Below are positions 1 to 6,436 of a stretch of 8,964 nucleotides of DNA, one piece after another; within the stretch, counting starts at the first letter, position 1; each line of letters starts with the position of its first letter. Position numbers and translations under genes: made by a program. Under the pieces are notes generated by a model. That model made no database searches. It had not been told where the DNA came from and worked only from the letters and a program-made list of their open reading frames with translations. Source of the DNA: Prevotellaceae bacterium (GTDB lineage Bacteria > Bacteroidota > Bacteroidia > Bacteroidales > UBA932); NCBI GenBank assembly GCA_031278495.1, contig JAITKG010000140.1:1-8964 (forward strand), read 5' to 3'.

Positions 1-95
1 GCCAGTTGCGGGCTAATGCTTTTGGCAATATCAAACCCGGTAACGCCTGCTTCATATTGGCGTGTTTTGCCGTCGGGAAAAGTAATGGTAATCAT
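1..95 (-). CDS. thrS: Threonyl-tRNA synthetase, N-terminal fragment (TGS domain)
   Basis: Only the first 31 codons are in the window; the gene runs off the left edge. Reading the minus strand from the ATG at 95 gives MITITFPDGKTRQYEAGVTG and then FDIAKSISPQLA. This matches the opening of the TGS domain of bacterial ThrS (typically M-I-x-I-T-F-P-D-G, then E-x-G-x-T-x-x-D-I-A-x-S-I-S), which precedes the editing and catalytic domains. The full enzyme charges tRNA-Thr in the cytoplasm. The ATG is preceded by a TACCTTTG box 19 nt upstream, so it probably has its own promoter, divergent from yicC. In Bacteroidota thrS usually leads an infC-rpmI-rplT unit; that cannot be seen here. The identification rests on 31 residues but the pattern is distinctive. 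Confidence 0.88.
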   Translation of the reverse strand, partial: MITITFPDGKTRQYEAGVTGFDIAKSISPQL

Positions 96-114
96 ATTTC
101 CTAATTTGAGGATG

Positions 115-122
115 CAAAGGTA
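115..122 (-). promoter_or_regulatory. Bacteroidota -7 promoter box for thrS
   Basis: Read on the minus strand this is TACCTTTG, an exact fit to TAnnTTTG, the -7 element used by the Bacteroidota primary sigma factor. It lies 19 nt before the thrS ATG, nearly the same distance as the equivalent boxes before yicC (22 nt) and the LptG-like gene (20 nt). No convincing TTTG -33 element is visible at the expected distance. Confidence 0.6.
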
Positions 123-128
123 GAAAAA

Positions 129-193
129 ATTTACAGATTGACGGCTTAATGTGAGTAATTGTGTTAAATCCGTAAATTTGTCAATCTGTAAAT
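129..193. repeat. 14-bp perfect inverted repeat between the thrS and yicC promoters
   Basis: ATTTACAGATTGAC at 129-142 is repeated as its exact reverse complement GTCAATCTGTAAAT at 180-193, with a 37-nt spacer. The pair lies between the two divergent -7 boxes (115-122 and 217-224), close to where -33 regions and operators would be. It could be a shared operator, a cruciform or a by-product of the octamer repeats at 171-202, which overlap the right arm. No match to a known regulator site is recognised. Confidence 0.6.
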
Positions 194-202
194 CCATAAA
201 TC
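171..202. repeat. 8-bp tandem repeat tract upstream of yicC
   Basis: Four consecutive degenerate octamers can be read: CGTAAATT, TGTCAATC, TGTAAATC and CATAAATC. They lie directly upstream of the yicC -7 box. The same period is seen at 7611-7658 with a different unit sequence, and 7-bp tracts occur in other gaps of the window. Confidence 0.55.
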
Positions 203-216
203 CTCATTATTTATTG

Positions 217-224
217 TATCTTTG
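217..224 (+). promoter_or_regulatory. Bacteroidota -7 promoter box for yicC
   Basis: TATCTTTG fits TAnnTTTG exactly and ends 22 nt before the ATG at 247, predicting a leader of roughly 20 nt. The leader is T- and A-rich (T7, then AAGAAAG) with no strong Shine-Dalgarno, as is usual in Bacteroidota. The box overlaps the longer in-frame extension of the yicC reading frame back to 151, which argues for the start at 247. Confidence 0.65.
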
Positions 225-246
225 CGTGGATTTTTTTAAGAAAGAT

Positions 247-1128
247 ATGGTAAAATCAATGACGGGCTACGGAAAAGCCGAACAATTAGCCGGGCAAAAG
301 AAAATCACGGTAGAGCTGCGTTCGCTTAACAGCAAAACACTTGATATAAATTTGAAAATCCCCACGGAGTACCGCGAAAAAGAAAATGCGGTGCGCAATG
401 AACTGCTGCGTGCAGTGCAGCGCGGTAAATTAGAGGTGCAAGTCACTACTGTTTCGCAGGAGGCGACGCTCCTGTCGGCTATCAACGATGCAGCATTTCT
501 TGCATACTACCGGCGGTTGGACGGTTTGTTAAAACAAGCCGGTTCGTCGGCAGCGGAAGCCGGCGTGGCGCAAATCATTTTGCGCATGCCCGATGTGCTC
601 ACGGAGCCTGCCGCCTCCGACGTGCCGGAAGAAGAATGGTCGGCGCTTTCCGGATGCTTGCAGCAGGCGTTGGCGGCGTTTGACCGTTTCCGTGTGCAGG
701 AAGGAATGGCTTTGAAATGCGATATTCTCACGCATGTAAACGCCATTGCCGCTTTGCTCGAAGAAGTGAAAACCTGTGAACCGCAACGCATGGAAACATT
801 GCGGCAACGTATGGAAAACAGTCTAACGGCAATGTTGCAAAATGCCAGTTACGACAAAAACCGCTTCGAGCAGGAATTGATTTATTACATAGAAAAATTT
901 GACGTCACCGAAGAAAAAACACGCTTGAAACAACATTGCGACTATTTTTTCCAAACCATAGAAACCGAAGAAACGCCGGGACGCAAACTGTGTTTCATTG
1001 CACAGGAAATGGGGCGCGAAATAAATACGCTCGGCTCAAAAGCCAATCACGCCGGCATCCAAAAAATAGTAGTGCAGATGAAAGACGAACTCGAAAAAAT
1101 CAAGGAACAACTCCTCAATGTACTCTGA
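247..1128 (+). CDS. yicC: YicC/YloC-family endoribonuclease
   Basis: A 293-residue protein, the usual length for the YicC/YloC family, whose studied members are hexameric endoribonucleases involved in RNA turnover. The N-terminus MVKSMTGYGKAE is the family signature. The N-terminal YicC domain covers about residues 1-155 (note ELRSLNSKTLDINLKIP at 24-39), and the C-terminal DUF1732 domain about 205-293, with EKFDVTEEKTRL (216-227) and QEMGREINTLGSKA (253-266) followed by the typical MKDELEKIKEQLLNVL end. The frame is open back to 151, but MVKSMTGYG matches the family start and the promoter box sits inside the extension, so 247 is chosen. In many Bacteroidota this gene precedes gmk; here an RNA methyltransferase follows after 46 nt, probably in the same transcript. 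No defect is visible. Confidence 0.93.
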   Translation: MVKSMTGYGKAEQLAGQKKITVELRSLNSKTLDINLKIPTEYREKENAVRNELLRAVQRGKLEVQVTTVSQEATLLSAINDAAFLAYYRRLDGLLKQAGSSAAEAGVAQIILRMPDVLTEPAASDVPEEEWSALSGCLQQALAAFDRFRVQEGMALKCDILTHVNAIAALLEEVKTCEPQRMETLRQRMENSLTAMLQNASYDKNRFEQELIYYIEKFDVTEEKTRLKQHCDYFFQTIETEETPGRKLCFIAQEMGREINTLGSKANHAGIQKIVVQMKDELEKIKEQLLNVL

Positions 1129-1174
1129 CGGCAGCACGGGACACGGCGGCTGAATTCATAATCCATCATTCATC
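1124..1174. repeat. GC-rich core plus 7-bp tandem repeats in the yicC-methyltransferase gap
   Basis: TCTGACGGCAGCAC at 1124-1137 overlaps the yicC stop codon and resembles TCTGGCGTCAGCGC at 5045-5058 (11 of 14 positions). It is followed at 1154-1174 by three heptamers, ATTCATA, ATCCATC and ATTCATC, and the methyltransferase ATG begins at the next base. No -7 box is visible, so the downstream gene is probably co-transcribed with yicC. Confidence 0.45.
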
Positions 1175-1933
1175 ATGTTTGCCTCCGAAATCAAATGGAT
1201 AAAATCGCTTTCGCAGAAAAAAATCCGCGATGAATACGGTTTATTTATTGTCGAAGGCAAGAAAATGGTCGAAGAACTGGTTTGTTCGACTTTTACTACG
1301 CACCGGATTATTACTGCCCAGCCGTTGGATTTTCCTGTTGCAGGATGTCCTGTTGAACAGGTGAACGCCGCAACTATGGCGCGGTTGAGCGCTTTGAAAA
1401 CGCCGCCTGCCGTTCTTGCCATTGTAGAAAAACCGGTGGCGACGAAATTCCCCCCGCCCGCTCCGGACGAGCTGTTGCTGGCGCTCGACAATATTCAAGA
1501 CCCCGGCAACTTGGGCACTATTATCCGCCTTGCCGACTGGTTCGGTATCCGCCGCCTTGTTTGTTCGCCCGGCACGGCAGACTGTTATAACCCGAAAGTT
1601 GTGCAGGCTACAATGGGCGCTATCTTCCGCGTGGAGATACACTACACGGAATTACCGGAATTTTTATGGCAGGCGAAAAAATCAACCGCAGTGTACGGCG
1701 CATTTTTAGACGGCGACAATATTTATCAAAAGCAGTTAACGCCTGGCGGCGTGGTGGTCGTAGGCAATGAAGGCAACGGCATTTCGCCTGAAGCCGCCGC
1801 TGCCGTTTCCGGACGTTTATTTATCCCGCCATATCCTGCCGGCGCCATTACCTCCGAGTCGTTGAATGTAGCGGCAAGCGCCGCTATTTTATGTGCAGAA
1901 TTCCGGAGAAGGAATGTTCCCGTTATTCGATAG
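1175..1933 (+). CDS. TrmH/SpoU-family RNA 2'-O-methyltransferase
   Basis: A 252-residue SPOUT-class enzyme that would transfer methyl from S-adenosylmethionine to a ribose 2'-OH in rRNA or tRNA. The N-terminal substrate-binding region (about 1-95) contains the typical GLFIVEGKKMVEEL (22-35). The knotted catalytic domain shows motif 1, LDNIQDPGNLGTIIR (104-118), with the conserved N112 and R118; NPKVVQATMGAIFR (139-152); motif 2, VGNEGNGISPE (196-206), with E199; and motif 3, TSESLNVAASAAI (226-238). All key residues are present. Family members include RlmB and TrmH, but the sequence does not reveal which nucleotide is modified. The ATG at 1175 gives the expected N-terminus. It lies 46 nt after yicC, suggesting a small RNA-metabolism operon. 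Its last 11 nt overlap the end of the convergent PD40/SPOR gene. Confidence 0.92.
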   Translation: MFASEIKWIKSLSQKKIRDEYGLFIVEGKKMVEELVCSTFTTHRIITAQPLDFPVAGCPVEQVNAATMARLSALKTPPAVLAIVEKPVATKFPPPAPDELLLALDNIQDPGNLGTIIRLADWFGIRRLVCSPGTADCYNPKVVQATMGAIFRVEIHYTELPEFLWQAKKSTAVYGAFLDGDNIYQKQLTPGGVVVVGNEGNGISPEAAAAVSGRLFIPPYPAGAITSESLNVAASAAILCAEFRRRNVPVIR

Positions 1934-3863
1934 TTACTTCAAATCCATTTGTTTTCAGTTGCGCCTGTAGCTTTTCTGCATCGGCGAAAGCGGCGAATGG
2001 TCCAACAATATATATTGTTTTTTCTTTCGAAGAATTTTTTATGATGTCTTTATTCGTGTGTTGTTGCACGGCTTTCTGCAATTCCTGTGGTAACTTTCCG
2101 GGATACTCGCCCAGTACCACATTGTACACAGCCCTGTTTTCGCTTACGGGAGCGGTTTCCTTTTTCTTTGCAGGTTCAGTAGCGGCTGGCTGTTGCGGTT
2201 GTGGCGGTGATTGTGACGGCAATTGTGGTTGCGGTTTATGTTTTTCTTCGTATTCGCGCGCTATTTTCACAGACGATTTTTTCCCGTCAATCAGCGCAAT
2301 GATGAAAGCGTCGCGAAAACCTTGCTTTTTAACGATTGGCAGGGCATTATTCACCTCTTTGTACGTAGTGAACTGCCCAACATAATGAATGAATAACTTT
2401 TTTTCTTGCTGTATGAATACGGGCGAAAGTCCTTTCAACTCTTTTTGCAGCAGCTTACGCGAGAGCGAGCCTATTTGTATCCGGTAAATTAACCCGGCGG
2501 TTACGGGCGGATTGGCAAATATGTGCGGCGTCTTTTCGACTTTGAAAATATATTTTTCTTCCTCTTCCGTTGGTTGTGGTTGCTGCTGCGGTAAAATATT
2601 TTTGGCGGGAAATACTGTTGCAGCCTTAAAGAACAGGGGGCGCGGCATTATTGGCGCAGGCTTGGTCAGCGATGGCGCCGGAGCGGGAACGGCTGGCGTA
2701 TATTCAGGCACGAGACCCTGCTCCAACAAACCGGCTTCAATTTTCCGGATACGTTCCATCGTCTGCCGGATGCTTACCTGCATTTGCAACAACTCATTTT
2801 CGTAGTCGTTTATTTTTGTTTGTATTGTTTCGCGCTCTTCCCCGTCTTCCACCAACGCATACATTTTGCGAATATACGTTAAATCGTCTTGCACCAATGC
2901 TTCGTTTACCTGCTGTTGATGCAACATCCTGTGCAACGCCTGGTATTGGTCGTTCGGATTATCACCGGGCGCTTCTTCTTCATCAGGCTGTACCTCGTTT
3001 TTCACCGGTTGCAACTTGGCAATTTGTTGAATTTGCAGCGTCGAACGCCCCTGCTGCTTGGTAGGGTTTACTTCCAGCGCAATGCGGTAAACAGTGAGGC
3101 TATCGGCTTTCTGTTCGCGCGACGAGGTAAACAACGCTTCGGTATAATGGATATCCGGCACAAACAACCAATCATCGAAAGGGGAAGAATACGGGAAACC
3201 GAGATTTTCCGGCGTATTCCATTGTTGTGCGGCGGTATTGAACGTACTTTTGAACAGGTCGTAGCCGCCCATTCCCGAATGCCCGTTCGATGCAAAATAC
3301 AGTGTTTGCCCGTCGGGCGTTACATAGGGAAACCGTTCGTCGAAAGTCGTGTTAATAGCTTCCAGTGGTTCCGGCGCAGCCCATTGCTCGCCTTCGACAC
3401 GGCGAAGCGTATAAATGTCCCAATCGCCGGTGGCTTGCGAAGCAAAGTAAAGTATGTTGGCGTCCGTTGCCGGAATAAAAACAGGCGAAAGCACATCGCG
3501 CGTCTTTGCTTGCAACAAATCCGCCGGAAGCTGCGCCCATTCGCCGGGAAGGTCGGTAGTATAATAATTAAAAAACCGGTTTGCCGGTACAATTTTCTTT
3601 CCGGTGACCACCGGCGTTTCTATGTAATGCAACATGACCTGTCCATTTTCGCATAACAGTAGTTGATGAGCGGCGAGCTGGCGCAATACGGAATCCCGGC
3701 TTTGTTCGGCAATAGTAGCAAAAATAGCCGCCGCTTCCTTAAACTGATAATTTAACCGCAATGCTTCCGCCTTGTGGAGCGGTTCCGGTAATGTTTGCGC
3801 CCCTGCAAAACGAGTTAATCCATGTAAAATAAATAAAAGAAAAAATATTTGCATTTTTTTCAT
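1923..3863 (-). CDS. Secreted PD40 (WD40-like) beta-propeller protein with two C-terminal SPOR domains
   Basis: A 646-residue envelope protein. Visible in order: signal peptide (1-22, cleavage probably after AGA); a short helical, TPR-like region (about 30-70); two clear PD40 blades, LYFASQATGDWDIYTL (138-153) and LYFASNGHSGMGGYDLFKS (188-206), plus a degenerate third (231-262); a charged Q/E-rich probable coiled coil (about 305-380); a Pro-rich linker (385-430); SPOR 1 (about 457-535, starting YRIQIGSLS); a P/Q-rich linker; and a shorter SPOR-like repeat (578-646, YNVVLGEYPG to the end). SPOR domains bind denuded peptidoglycan, so it probably sits in the periplasm anchored to the wall. The layout recalls PorE-type TPR-PD40-OmpA proteins, with SPOR in place of OmpA; this parallel is inference. 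An in-frame ATG at 3878 would add MYFCS before the signal peptide, so 3863 is preferred; 3854 is also possible. Confidence 0.85.
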   Translation of the reverse strand: MKKMQIFFLLFILHGLTRFAGAQTLPEPLHKAEALRLNYQFKEAAAIFATIAEQSRDSVLRQLAAHQLLLCENGQVMLHYIETPVVTGKKIVPANRFFNYYTTDLPGEWAQLPADLLQAKTRDVLSPVFIPATDANILYFASQATGDWDIYTLRRVEGEQWAAPEPLEAINTTFDERFPYVTPDGQTLYFASNGHSGMGGYDLFKSTFNTAAQQWNTPENLGFPYSSPFDDWLFVPDIHYTEALFTSSREQKADSLTVYRIALEVNPTKQQGRSTLQIQQIAKLQPVKNEVQPDEEEAPGDNPNDQYQALHRMLHQQQVNEALVQDDLTYIRKMYALVEDGEERETIQTKINDYENELLQMQVSIRQTMERIRKIEAGLLEQGLVPEYTPAVPAPAPSLTKPAPIMPRPLFFKAATVFPAKNILPQQQPQPTEEEEKYIFKVEKTPHIFANPPVTAGLIYRIQIGSLSRKLLQKELKGLSPVFIQQEKKLFIHYVGQFTTYKEVNNALPIVKKQGFRDAFIIALIDGKKSSVKIAREYEEKHKPQPQLPSQSPPQPQQPAATEPAKKKETAPVSENRAVYNVVLGEYPGKLPQELQKAVQQHTNKDIIKNSSKEKTIYIVGPFAAFADAEKLQAQLKTNGFEVTIE

Positions 3864-3867
3864 AGAA

Positions 3868-3875
3868 CAAAAATA
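3868..3875 (-). promoter_or_regulatory. Possible -7 box abutting the PD40/SPOR start codon
   Basis: The minus strand reads TATTTTTG, a fit to TAnnTTTG, but it ends only 4 nt before the ATG at 3863, against 19-22 nt for the other boxes in this window. If real it would make an almost leaderless mRNA, or favour the ATG at 3854. The region is very A/T-rich, so a chance match is likely. Confidence 0.25.
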
Positions 3876-3932
3876 CAAAAAAAAATGAATAGGGAAGCGG
3901 GTTTTAAGAAATTATAAAATTAAGCACGAAAT

Positions 3933-4229
3933 TTAATAAGCCTGCACCAGCACATCGGTCGGGATATGCAGATTTTCGTGCAATTGCCGGATTAACTCAT
4001 TTGCCAAATCATTTTGATTATACCCCAACTGTTCCATTCTGGATTTTATTGCATCCGCCGGGTCGGGCAGCGCTATGGAAAAATGTTGCTGTTCGTAGTA
4101 GTCAATCAAAATACTTAATACTTCCAATTCGTCGCCTTCGGCAGTGCTTTTTTTTGCATCAAAAATCGTTCCCAGCCGCGCCAACGCTTGTTTGTAATCT
4201 TTCTTCGTTTTTACAGGTTTTATTTTCAT
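3933..4229 (-). pseudogene. higA: HigA-type antitoxin relic with internal loss of the helix-turn-helix
   Basis: A 98-residue open frame. The first 75 residues (MKIKPVKTKKDYKQALARL onward, EGDELEVLSILIDYYE, then IKSRMEQLGYNQNDLA) and the last 20 (LIRQLHENLHIPTDVLVQAY) match the roughly 120-residue HigA/HTH-type antitoxins widespread in Bacteroidota. Family members have about 22-24 residues between these blocks, forming the turn, recognition helix and following loop (from memory, a segment like KSRVSEILN-KRKLTL). Here LANE (75-78) joins directly to LIRQLH. The frame is kept, so this looks like a clean in-frame deletion. No HigB toxin frame lies next to it: the upstream neighbour is the YjjG-like gene 22 nt away. 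The product could still fold as the N-terminal part but should not bind DNA in the normal way. It may still be expressed, so 'pseudogene' is an inference. Confidence 0.8.
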
Positions 4230-4251
4230 AAATACTGATACACTATAAAAT

Positions 4252-4956
4252 TTACAAAAACTCCTTCAACTGTTCTATCCGTTCAATTTCAAAGGTTGGA
4301 TTTCCGTTGTGGGGCGTATGGAGGGGATTATAATAGGCTTGGTCAATACCGTATTTTTTTGCGCCTTCTATATCATTTTCCCAATTATCGCCAATCATTA
4401 GCGCAGTCTTTTTAGTATTATGGAAAGCCGTGACTGCTGCATGGAAAATGCCGGCTCCCGGTTTGGGGCAGCCCACTTCTTCGGAAATAAAAACCCGTTG
4501 AAAGTATTTATCCAAACCGCAAGCAGCAATTTTTACATGCTGCACTTCGGAAAAACCGTTAGTGATAATAGCCATTGCATATTTCGGTAACAGGTAATCC
4601 AACGTCGTAATAGTATGGGGGAAAAGCGCCGTTTTCTTCGGGCATAAGGCGATGTACTTTTCCCCGCAATATTTTGCCAGTTCGTAATTATCGACGCCGA
4701 AAGCTTGCAATGCAAGGTGGAAACGAAGCGTACGCAAGCCTTCTTTTTTCAGGTTGCCTGCCTCATATTCCATCCATAAACGATGATTATGCGTTTCGTA
4801 GCAACAGTAAAATTCATCGAAACCAGCAATGATGCGCGTCAAATTTTGTTCCGCCAAGATATCGCGAATAGCTGCGCGGGCATTGGTTTCAAAATCCCAC
4901 AACGTATTATCAAGGTCAAAAAGCAGCAATTTATATTTTTGTTTTTTCCAAAACAC
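4252..4956 (-). CDS. yjjG: YjjG-family HAD phosphatase (pyrimidine 5'-nucleotidase)
   Basis: A 234-residue cytoplasmic HAD-superfamily hydrolase with all catalytic motifs: motif I DLDNTLWD (14-21; nucleophile D14, acid/base D16), motif II ITNG (131-134), motif III lysine in GCPKPG (K165), and motif IV GDNWENDI (189-196; D190 and D195 for Mg2+). A helical cap follows motif I (about 20-105). Its length and the sequences DLDNTLWDF, FISEEVGCPKPGAGIF and GDNWENDIEGAK fit the YjjG family, which dephosphorylates pyrimidine nucleoside monophosphates, including non-canonical ones, as house-cleaning. Exact substrate preference cannot be read from sequence. The ATG at 4956 is 8 nt before a heptamer repeat tract; no -7 box is seen, so transcription may come through from the M64 peptidase gene. 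The HigA relic follows after 22 nt. Confidence 0.88.
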   Translation of the reverse strand: MFWKKQKYKLLLFDLDNTLWDFETNARAAIRDILAEQNLTRIIAGFDEFYCCYETHNHRLWMEYEAGNLKKEGLRTLRFHLALQAFGVDNYELAKYCGEKYIALCPKKTALFPHTITTLDYLLPKYAMAIITNGFSEVQHVKIAACGLDKYFQRVFISEEVGCPKPGAGIFHAAVTAFHNTKKTALMIGDNWENDIEGAKKYGIDQAYYNPLHTPHNGNPTFEIERIEQLKEFL

Positions 4957-4964
4957 GGTTTTTT

Positions 4965-5092
4965 GAGTTACGAGTTAAGAACTGAGAGTTAAGAACTGAG
5001 AGTTAAGAACTATGAGTTAAGAACTAAGAGTTATGAAGTAATAGTCTGGCGTCAGCGCTCTTAGTTCTTAGTTCTTAACTCTTAACTCTTGA
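4965..5092. repeat. Heptamer repeat element with inverted arms around a GC-rich core
   Basis: From 4965 to 5041 there are 11 consecutive heptamers, mostly GAGTTAA alternating with GAACTNA (14-bp higher period). A unique core, TAGTCTGGCGTCAGCG (5042-5057), follows. Then about five heptamers of the opposite sense (CTCTTAG, TTCTTAG, TTCTTAA, CTCTTAA, CTCTTGA) run from 5058 to 5092. The arms can pair: 5018-5030 is the exact reverse complement of 5058-5070. The element fills the gap between the M64 peptidase stop codon and the YjjG start. A transcript would form a long hairpin, but no U-run typical of an intrinsic terminator follows it. Confidence 0.85.
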
Positions 5093-5094
5093 GA

Positions 5095-6366
5095 CTACTT
5101 GCAATACGCCTCAATCATTTTTATAATGGCGCGGTGGCAAACAGGACAAAAACCTTTGGTGGTATTGCTTTTCATACGGCAGTCCAACGCCGGGCGGAAA
5201 ACGCCTTTGCTGATATAACCGCCGCCTTCAAAAACCCCTACGGTATTGGCATACGCGGCGGTATTGGGCGTCGGGACGGGCGTGTCTTTGTCCAGCAGGT
5301 CGCGCCATTTTTTATCGAAATCTACCAAAGTGGTTAAATTCGGCTCCCATGGCTCTGTTTCGAAGTCGTAAAAATCATGGTAAGCCACTTCGGAGGTATA
5401 ATATTCATCAGCCAGCCCGGCAAACGCATGCCCAAATTCATGCGGAAAAACATCTTTCGCCAACGGGTGGTCAGACATGCTTAATCCGTAAAAATTATAA
5501 ATTCCGCCGCCGCCATATTTTTCGGTATTCACCAGTACGTAGAGCACATCATAGGGCGTATTCCATGCCAGTTCACACAGCCGCGTATGGTCGGGCGCCG
5601 TTAAATAACGGTCGATTCCGAAAGTATAAAATCCGGCGTCGGCGGCAGTATTTTTCCATATTCCCTCGTGGGGAATGTCAGTACCGGAGGCTTCCGAAAC
5701 AGCTTCCACCGTCCATATATTAAAATCGTGGCGGTGCGAGGCGAACGGTTCCACAGCAAACAGGTAGTCCATGAAACGCGCCGCATCAGCGCGGAACTTT
5801 TCCATTTCGCCGGCAGTGTACCCTTCGGCAAGGAGCGCCACATCTACCTTTTGCGATGGATGCCCCTGGTGTAATAAAGCGGTTGCCGCAAAATGCGCCG
5901 GCGCATCCTGCTTGATTTGTTTATCGGACGGGTTGATTTTTGTGGCAAACAATAAACGCCATTCATTTGTTTTCTTCATGCGTTCGTATATTTCCAGCCG
6001 TACTTCGCGCTTCGGCATGGGCAAAAGTAACGAGAAAGGATGCGCCCGCGAAAGGCTTTTTGCTTCTTCGGTCGTGCGCCATTCATAAAACAACGAGCTG
6101 AAGCCGCGTGAAAAAACTAATTGGTTATCCGGCGAAAAAACCTTGTAGCAATATTCGCCGTAATCGAACGGGTCTATCAGGTTCGTTTGCGAGCCGCCCC
6201 ATTGCGGTTCTTTGTGGAGTCCGACGAAATAAACGGATTGCTGTTCGGCATTACCGGCAAAAATCAAATCCACACGCAAACGGGTTGTGTCGAAACAGGT
6301 TTGAAACGATTGCGCAAAAAGGCGCTGCGCAAACAAGAACAACAGGATAGTAAAAATTTTTTTCAT
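5095..6366 (-). CDS. Secreted M64-family ('IgA') zinc metallopeptidase
   Basis: A 423-residue protein with an N-terminal signal peptide (1-19, MKKIFTILLFLFAQRLFAQ), so it is exported. The N-terminal beta-rich region (about 20-145) fits the M64 N-terminal domain. The catalytic domain begins near 165, with KVDVALLAEGYT (173-184), and carries the zinc motif HEFGHAFAGLADEY (309-322): H309 and H313 as ligands, E310 as catalytic base, and D320 as a likely third ligand. Length and motif match the M64 peptidases common in gut Bacteroidales, annotated as IgA peptidases by relation to a Clostridium ramosum enzyme; real substrates are mostly unknown. No type IX sorting domain is visible: the protein ends at a Cys-rich patch (C396, C407, C410) and IKMIEAYCK. 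The LptG-like gene lies 70 nt upstream on the same strand and may share its transcript. The stop codon abuts the heptamer element. Confidence 0.88.
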   Translation of the reverse strand: MKKIFTILLFLFAQRLFAQSFQTCFDTTRLRVDLIFAGNAEQQSVYFVGLHKEPQWGGSQTNLIDPFDYGEYCYKVFSPDNQLVFSRGFSSLFYEWRTTEEAKSLSRAHPFSLLLPMPKREVRLEIYERMKKTNEWRLLFATKINPSDKQIKQDAPAHFAATALLHQGHPSQKVDVALLAEGYTAGEMEKFRADAARFMDYLFAVEPFASHRHDFNIWTVEAVSEASGTDIPHEGIWKNTAADAGFYTFGIDRYLTAPDHTRLCELAWNTPYDVLYVLVNTEKYGGGGIYNFYGLSMSDHPLAKDVFPHEFGHAFAGLADEYYTSEVAYHDFYDFETEPWEPNLTTLVDFDKKWRDLLDKDTPVPTPNTAAYANTVGVFEGGGYISKGVFRPALDCRMKSNTTKGFCPVCHRAIIKMIEAYCK

Positions 6367-6385
6367 ACAGGACTTTTTAATTTTT

Positions 6386-6393
6386 CAAGTTTA
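6386..6393 (-). promoter_or_regulatory. Weak candidate -7 box for the M64 peptidase gene
   Basis: The minus strand reads TAAACTTG, one mismatch from TAnnTTTG, and ends 19 nt before the ATG at 6366, the same spacing as the better boxes in this window. It could supply separate expression of the peptidase, in addition to read-through from the upstream permease gene. Confidence 0.3.
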
Positions 6394-6436
6394 AAATTTA
6401 TTGCATCAGCCGCCGTGCCCCATTGACCGTTAACCG

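Noticed and set aside
151..246. Upstream extension of YicC by 32 residues
   Set aside because: The extension covers the promoter box and octamer repeats, and the family begins with MVKSMTGYG at 247.
1891..3656. Plus-strand open frames of 97 to 255 residues across the PD40/SPOR gene
   Set aside because: They are antisense to a well-supported gene, have Cys/Arg-rich or low-complexity translations and no recognisable domain.
3864..3878. Earlier start of the PD40/SPOR protein (MYFCS before MKKM)
   Set aside because: It would put extra residues ahead of a normal signal peptide, and the codons fall within a possible -7 box.
4252..4956. HigB toxin partner hidden upstream of the HigA relic
   Set aside because: The adjacent frame is a complete HAD phosphatase with all four catalytic motifs, and the 22-nt gap cannot hold a toxin gene.
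5095..6366. Type IX secretion cargo status for the M64 peptidase
   Set aside because: No C-terminal sorting domain is visible; the protein ends within the peptidase domain, so only Sec export is supported.
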